Source: Rhodobacter sp. (GTDB lineage: Bacteria > Pseudomonadota > Alphaproteobacteria > Rhodobacterales > Rhodobacteraceae). From it: a stretch of DNA of 64,000 nucleotides. Where the stretch lies: assembly GCA_020637515.1 (NCBI GenBank), contig JACKKG010000001.1, forward strand, positions 3,192,501 to 3,256,500. The letters are read 5' to 3'. Positions 61,552 to 64,000 of the stretch are shown one piece after another (within the stretch, counting starts at the first letter, position 1; each line of letters opens with the position of its first letter). A program made the translations under genes and the position numbers. The notes beneath the pieces were generated by a model. The model was not told the origin of the DNA, did no database searches, and saw only the letters and a program-made list of their open reading frames with translations.

Positions 61552-62400
61552 TCAGCCCTCGGGCGGGTCGGAAACGCCAAAGAACACGCCGTCGCGCAGC
61601 ACGCAGGCCACGGTCTCGCGCTTGACCATGGTCGCGCCCTCGGCAAAGGCGTAGGTCAGCGCCAGGTCGCACAGCTGGTTGATCAGCCGCGGCACCCCGC
61701 CGGTCGCCTGGTGCACCAGGTCGGCGGCCTGCCGGCTGAAGATGTTGGGATTGCCCCCCGCCTGCCGGATGCGCGAGGCGATATAGCCCCCGGTCGCCGC
61801 CGCATCCAGTTTCGGCAGGTGATAGCTGGCCGCCACGCGCTGCGCGAACTGGATCAGGTCGGCGCGGCGCACCATCGCGCGCAGCTCGGGTTGGCCGACC
61901 AGCAGCAGTTGCAACACCTCGTCGCGCCCGGCGTTGATGTTGGTCAACATGCGCAGGTCTTCCAGCGCGTCGCGGTTGAGGTTCTGAGCCTCGTCGATGA
62001 CCAGCAACACGCGGTTTCCCTTGCGGTGTTCGTCCAGAAGAAAGGTCTGGATCACCGCGAACAGATCGGCACTGTCGCCACCCGCGGGCACATCGAGGCC
62101 CAGCGCCGCGCAGACCCGGCGCAGCACGTCGTTGACGCCCGGCCTCGCGTTCGAGATCATGCCGATCGTCACCGCGTCGTCCATCGTGTCGATGAAATGG
62201 TGCAGCAAGGTGGTCTTGCCCGCGCCGATCTCGCCTGTCAGCAGGGTGATCGGCGCGCGCGTGCTCAGCCCGTAATCCAGCATCGCATAGGCACCCCGGT
62301 GTTCGGGCGACCAGAACAGGAACTCGGGATCGGGCGCCAGCGCGAAGGGTCGTTCGCGCAGCCCGAAATGGTCCAAGTAGTAATTCAGTGCCTGTGCCAT
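61552..62400 (-). CDS. ExeA/GspA-type AAA ATPase
   Basis: A 282-residue AAA+ ATPase: N-terminal YYLDHFGLRERPFALAPDPEFLFWSPEHRGAYAMLDYGL (ExeA signature), Walker A TGEIGAGKT (55-63), Walker B LLVIDEAQNL, sensor LLLVGQPEL, and a C-terminal helical lid. It lacks the peptidoglycan-binding tail of GspA, so it resembles the short ATPases of exopolysaccharide loci. It is divergent from an ExoY-type sugar transferase, in keeping with that. Confidence 0.88.
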   Translation of the reverse strand: MAQALNYYLDHFGLRERPFALAPDPEFLFWSPEHRGAYAMLDYGLSTRAPITLLTGEIGAGKTTLLHHFIDTMDDAVTIGMISNARPGVNDVLRRVCAALGLDVPAGGDSADLFAVIQTFLLDEHRKGNRVLLVIDEAQNLNRDALEDLRMLTNINAGRDEVLQLLLVGQPELRAMVRRADLIQFAQRVAASYHLPKLDAAATGGYIASRIRQAGGNPNIFSRQAADLVHQATGGVPRLINQLCDLALTYAFAEGATMVKRETVACVLRDGVFFGVSDPPEG

Positions 62401-62879
62401 GCCCGATCCGGTTGGTCGTGCGCCCCTCGCCCCCAGAAGGGGACCCGGAGGCGTTCTCTCGAGGGTGATATAGGGCAAGTTTGACCACAATACCAAATTC
62501 TCGCGGCGGTTTCTGGGCGGTTTTGCGCGGACGGCCCCGGATGGTGATTCGCAGGGCGCACCACCCAGGGGTGATTGATTGCCAATCTTTCCCTCTTGAC
62601 GTGTTTTCCGTGGTTTGCGCGATCCGACCCGCATCGCGGCATCGTTCGCAGTCCGGGAACGAACCCGCGCTTTTTCCCCGTTGATTGCATCCCGCATTGC
62701 GATACGCACAAAGTGAGCGCGGTTCCATTTCGGAAACAGAATGTTTATGGCCAATTTGCGGCAATCTTGCCTCAATTTGGTTCTTCCAAGGCCGGAAAAA
62801 GGCTAAACCGTGTTCAAAGTCAGTCGGTTCGTCGCCTGGGGGGGCGTCTGCCGAAACCGGAAACCATGTGGGTGCTGCC
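62401..62879. promoter_or_regulatory. Divergent control region between the ExeA-type ATPase and sugar transferase
   Basis: A ~480-bp region, lower in GC than its flanks, with no gene seen. For the ATPase a promoter candidate is -35 TTGGTA (62491-62496), 17 bp, -10 CTATAT (62468-62473) on the minus strand. At 62752-62779 two CAATTTG direct repeats, 21 bp apart, flank a palindrome, GGCAA-TC-TTGCC (62760-62771). The sugar-transferase leader would start nearby. Confidence 0.5.
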
Positions 62880-63632
62880 ATGACCCTGCATTACCGCGCG
62901 CTCCCCGATCCGACCGGGGTTGTTCTCGGCCCTTTGCCAGCGACCGCTACCGCCCCCATCGTGGTCCCGGTGCCGGTCTGGTCCGACCTGCGGCTCGCAC
63001 CCGTGCCGCTGCCGGCGTTGCACGGCGGCTACGCGCGGCTGGGCAAACGCCTGCTGGACCTGGCGCTGGGCGGGCTGGCCGCGTTCCTGGCGGCGCCGGT
63101 GCTGCTGGTGCTGGCGCTGGCGTTGTGGATCGAAAGCGGCAACCCCTTTTACACGCAAGAGCGGCTGGGCCTGAACGGCCGCCGGTTCCGCATGTTCAAG
63201 CTGCGCACCATGGTGCATCACGCCGACTCCAAGCTGGCGGCGTGTCTGGAGGCCGACCCCGAGCTGCGCCGCGAATGGGACCTGACGCAAAAGCTGAAGC
63301 GCGACCCGCGCATCACGCCCTTGGGCAGGCTGCTGCGCAAGACATCGCTCGATGAACTGCCGCAGGTGCTGAACGTGCTGAAGGGCGACATGAGCCTGGT
63401 CGGCCCGCGCCCGATGCTGCCCGAACAATTGCCGCTGTATCAACACCCCGGCGCCTATCTGGGCCTGCGTCCGGGCATCACCGGCCTGTGGCAGGTGACG
63501 GCGCGCAACGAGACCAGCTTTGCGCTGCGCGCCGCGCTGGACCTGCGCTATGCGCAGCGGCTGACCTTCGGCTTTGACCTGCGGATCATCGTGGCCACGG
63601 TGGGTTCGGTCTGCCACGCGACCGGGTATTGA
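62880..63632 (+). CDS. Sugar transferase, ExoY type (undecaprenyl-phosphate sugar phosphotransferase)
   Basis: A 250-residue bacterial sugar transferase, the enzyme class that loads the first sugar phosphate on undecaprenyl phosphate for exopolysaccharide. A single membrane helix hairpin (LLDLALGGLAAFLAAPVLLVLALALWI), then YTQERLGLNGRRFRMFKLRTMV, RITPLGRLLRKTSLDELPQVLNVLKGDMSLVGPRP and PGITGLWQVTARN. The N-terminal ~50 residues are variable. The ATG at 62880 was chosen. Probably the start of an EPS locus with the divergent ATPase. Confidence 0.9.
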   Translation: MTLHYRALPDPTGVVLGPLPATATAPIVVPVPVWSDLRLAPVPLPALHGGYARLGKRLLDLALGGLAAFLAAPVLLVLALALWIESGNPFYTQERLGLNGRRFRMFKLRTMVHHADSKLAACLEADPELRREWDLTQKLKRDPRITPLGRLLRKTSLDELPQVLNVLKGDMSLVGPRPMLPEQLPLYQHPGAYLGLRPGITGLWQVTARNETSFALRAALDLRYAQRLTFGFDLRIIVATVGSVCHATGY

Positions 63633-63688
63633 CCGGCGACCGCGCGTCCCCCCTTGCATCCGCGGGGTGGCGCTGCCATCCCTGAGCC

Positions 63689-64000
63689 ATGAACACCCGT
63701 CTTCGCCCCCTGCCCCTGTCCGGTCGTCCTGCGCCCGTGGTCCTGGCCATCGCCGGACTCTGCGCCGGGCTCGAAATCGTTTTCACCCTCGCCGATCTGG
63801 CCGGCTACAGCGACATCCGCCGCGCGGCGATCATCTACGGCGCATTCTGGCCGCAACTGTTGGGCGACTGGCAGCCGGTCTTTCCGGGGCAGCGTGTCAG
63901 CATGTTCCTGAGCTACGCGCTGCTGCACGGCAGCTTTCTGCACATGCTGTTCAACATGCTGATCCTGCTGCACCTGGGGCGCGAGACGGTGATGCGCCTG
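63689..64000 (+). CDS. Rhomboid family intramembrane serine protease, N-terminal part
   Basis: 104 codons are visible, open at the window end. After a basic N-terminus come TM1 (VVLAIAGLCAGLEIVFTL), an LLGDWQPVFPGQ loop, and SYALLHGSFLHMLFNMLILLHLG. The H-x3-L-H-x3-N pattern (HGSFLHMLFN) supplies the His/Asn residues of the rhomboid core in TM2. The catalytic Ser would lie outside the window. It starts 56 bp after the sugar-transferase stop. Confidence 0.85.
   Translation, partial: MNTRLRPLPLSGRPAPVVLAIAGLCAGLEIVFTLADLAGYSDIRRAAIIYGAFWPQLLGDWQPVFPGQRVSMFLSYALLHGSFLHMLFNMLILLHLGRETVMRL

Noticed and set aside
58388..61654. A 1088-residue open frame on the plus strand across dsbB, GNAT and aspS
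   Set aside because: It is an antisense/alternate-frame artefact of high GC content; its translation is Arg/His/Gln-rich with no family pattern, and it covers three well-recognised genes.

Overview
The window is about 64 kb of very GC-rich, densely packed DNA. It contains neither rRNA genes nor a CRISPR array, and I recognise no insertion sequence. The gene set points to the order Rhodobacterales (Paracoccaceae or Roseobacteraceae). Markers are the tail of the cell-cycle regulator GcrA, the neighbourhood YbjN-type gene/proC/csaA, the series prfA-prmC-DUF4167, DUF2125, an RpoH sigma factor, and a RibBA-like protein with a decayed second domain. The genus cannot be fixed from the sequence alone. 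Many operon partners overlap by 4 bp (ATGA or GTGA), which suggests translational coupling.

Layout. 1-3.0 kb: gcrA tail, then a minus-strand run YbjN-type/proC/csaA/2-hydroxyacid dehydrogenase. 3.3-6.3 kb: a small secreted LprI-like protein, a P1B-4 metal ATPase, and a 7-TM protein resembling Pyr4/PaxB terpene cyclases. 6.5-8.7 kb: ribB(A)-ribH-nusB. 8.8-14.1 kb: a MotA/ExbB-like plus coiled-coil MotB/OmpA-like pair, ChaC, and a DUF2125 protein. 14.2-21.9 kb: a catabolic operon that reads as the aerobic 2-aminobenzoyl-CoA (anthranilate) pathway: fused monooxygenase/reductase, SDR, MarR regulator, enoyl-CoA hydratase, acyl-CoA dehydrogenase, Rid protein and an aryl-CoA ligase. 21.9-26.9 kb: VanZ-like protein, rpoH, a Cys-rich MarR protein, an ornithine-cyclodeaminase family enzyme, a hydroxyisobutyrate-dehydrogenase family enzyme and a small secreted protein. 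27.1-37.3 kb: housekeeping core surE-pcm-LytM factor, prfA-prmC-DUF4167, dnaG and rpoD. 37.3-39.1 kb: a possible nuclease-fold protein, YjbQ and 3-methyladenine glycosylase.

39.1-50.8 kb is a second acyl-CoA region. A minus-strand operon (BKACE, acyl-CoA carboxylase beta and alpha, GST, acyl-CoA dehydrogenase) faces a TetR gene across a near-perfect palindrome. A CPBP protease, tRNA-Leu(UAA), an acetoacetate-CoA ligase and a DmdB-like acyl-CoA ligase follow. BKACE releases acetoacetate, so the ligase next door makes metabolic sense. 51-56.4 kb: an RTX/Hint secreted protein, a DUF4405 membrane protein, a LigM-type O-demethylase and a divergent LysR regulator with two N-terminal helix-turn-helix domains and an apparently leaderless promoter. 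56.4-64 kb: dinB, tRNA-Leu(CAA), a YqaA/DedA-type protein, dsbB, a GNAT enzyme, aspS, an ExeA-type ATPase and a divergent ExoY-type sugar transferase, then the start of a rhomboid protease.

A recurrent non-coding element is scattered through the window. It is a 24-27 bp box (core TTTGTGCCGGAAATATCC followed by a G run) with a strong G/C-run hairpin always on the same side. Five copies were found, near 0.2, 8.7, 30.0, 50.9 and 59.6 kb.
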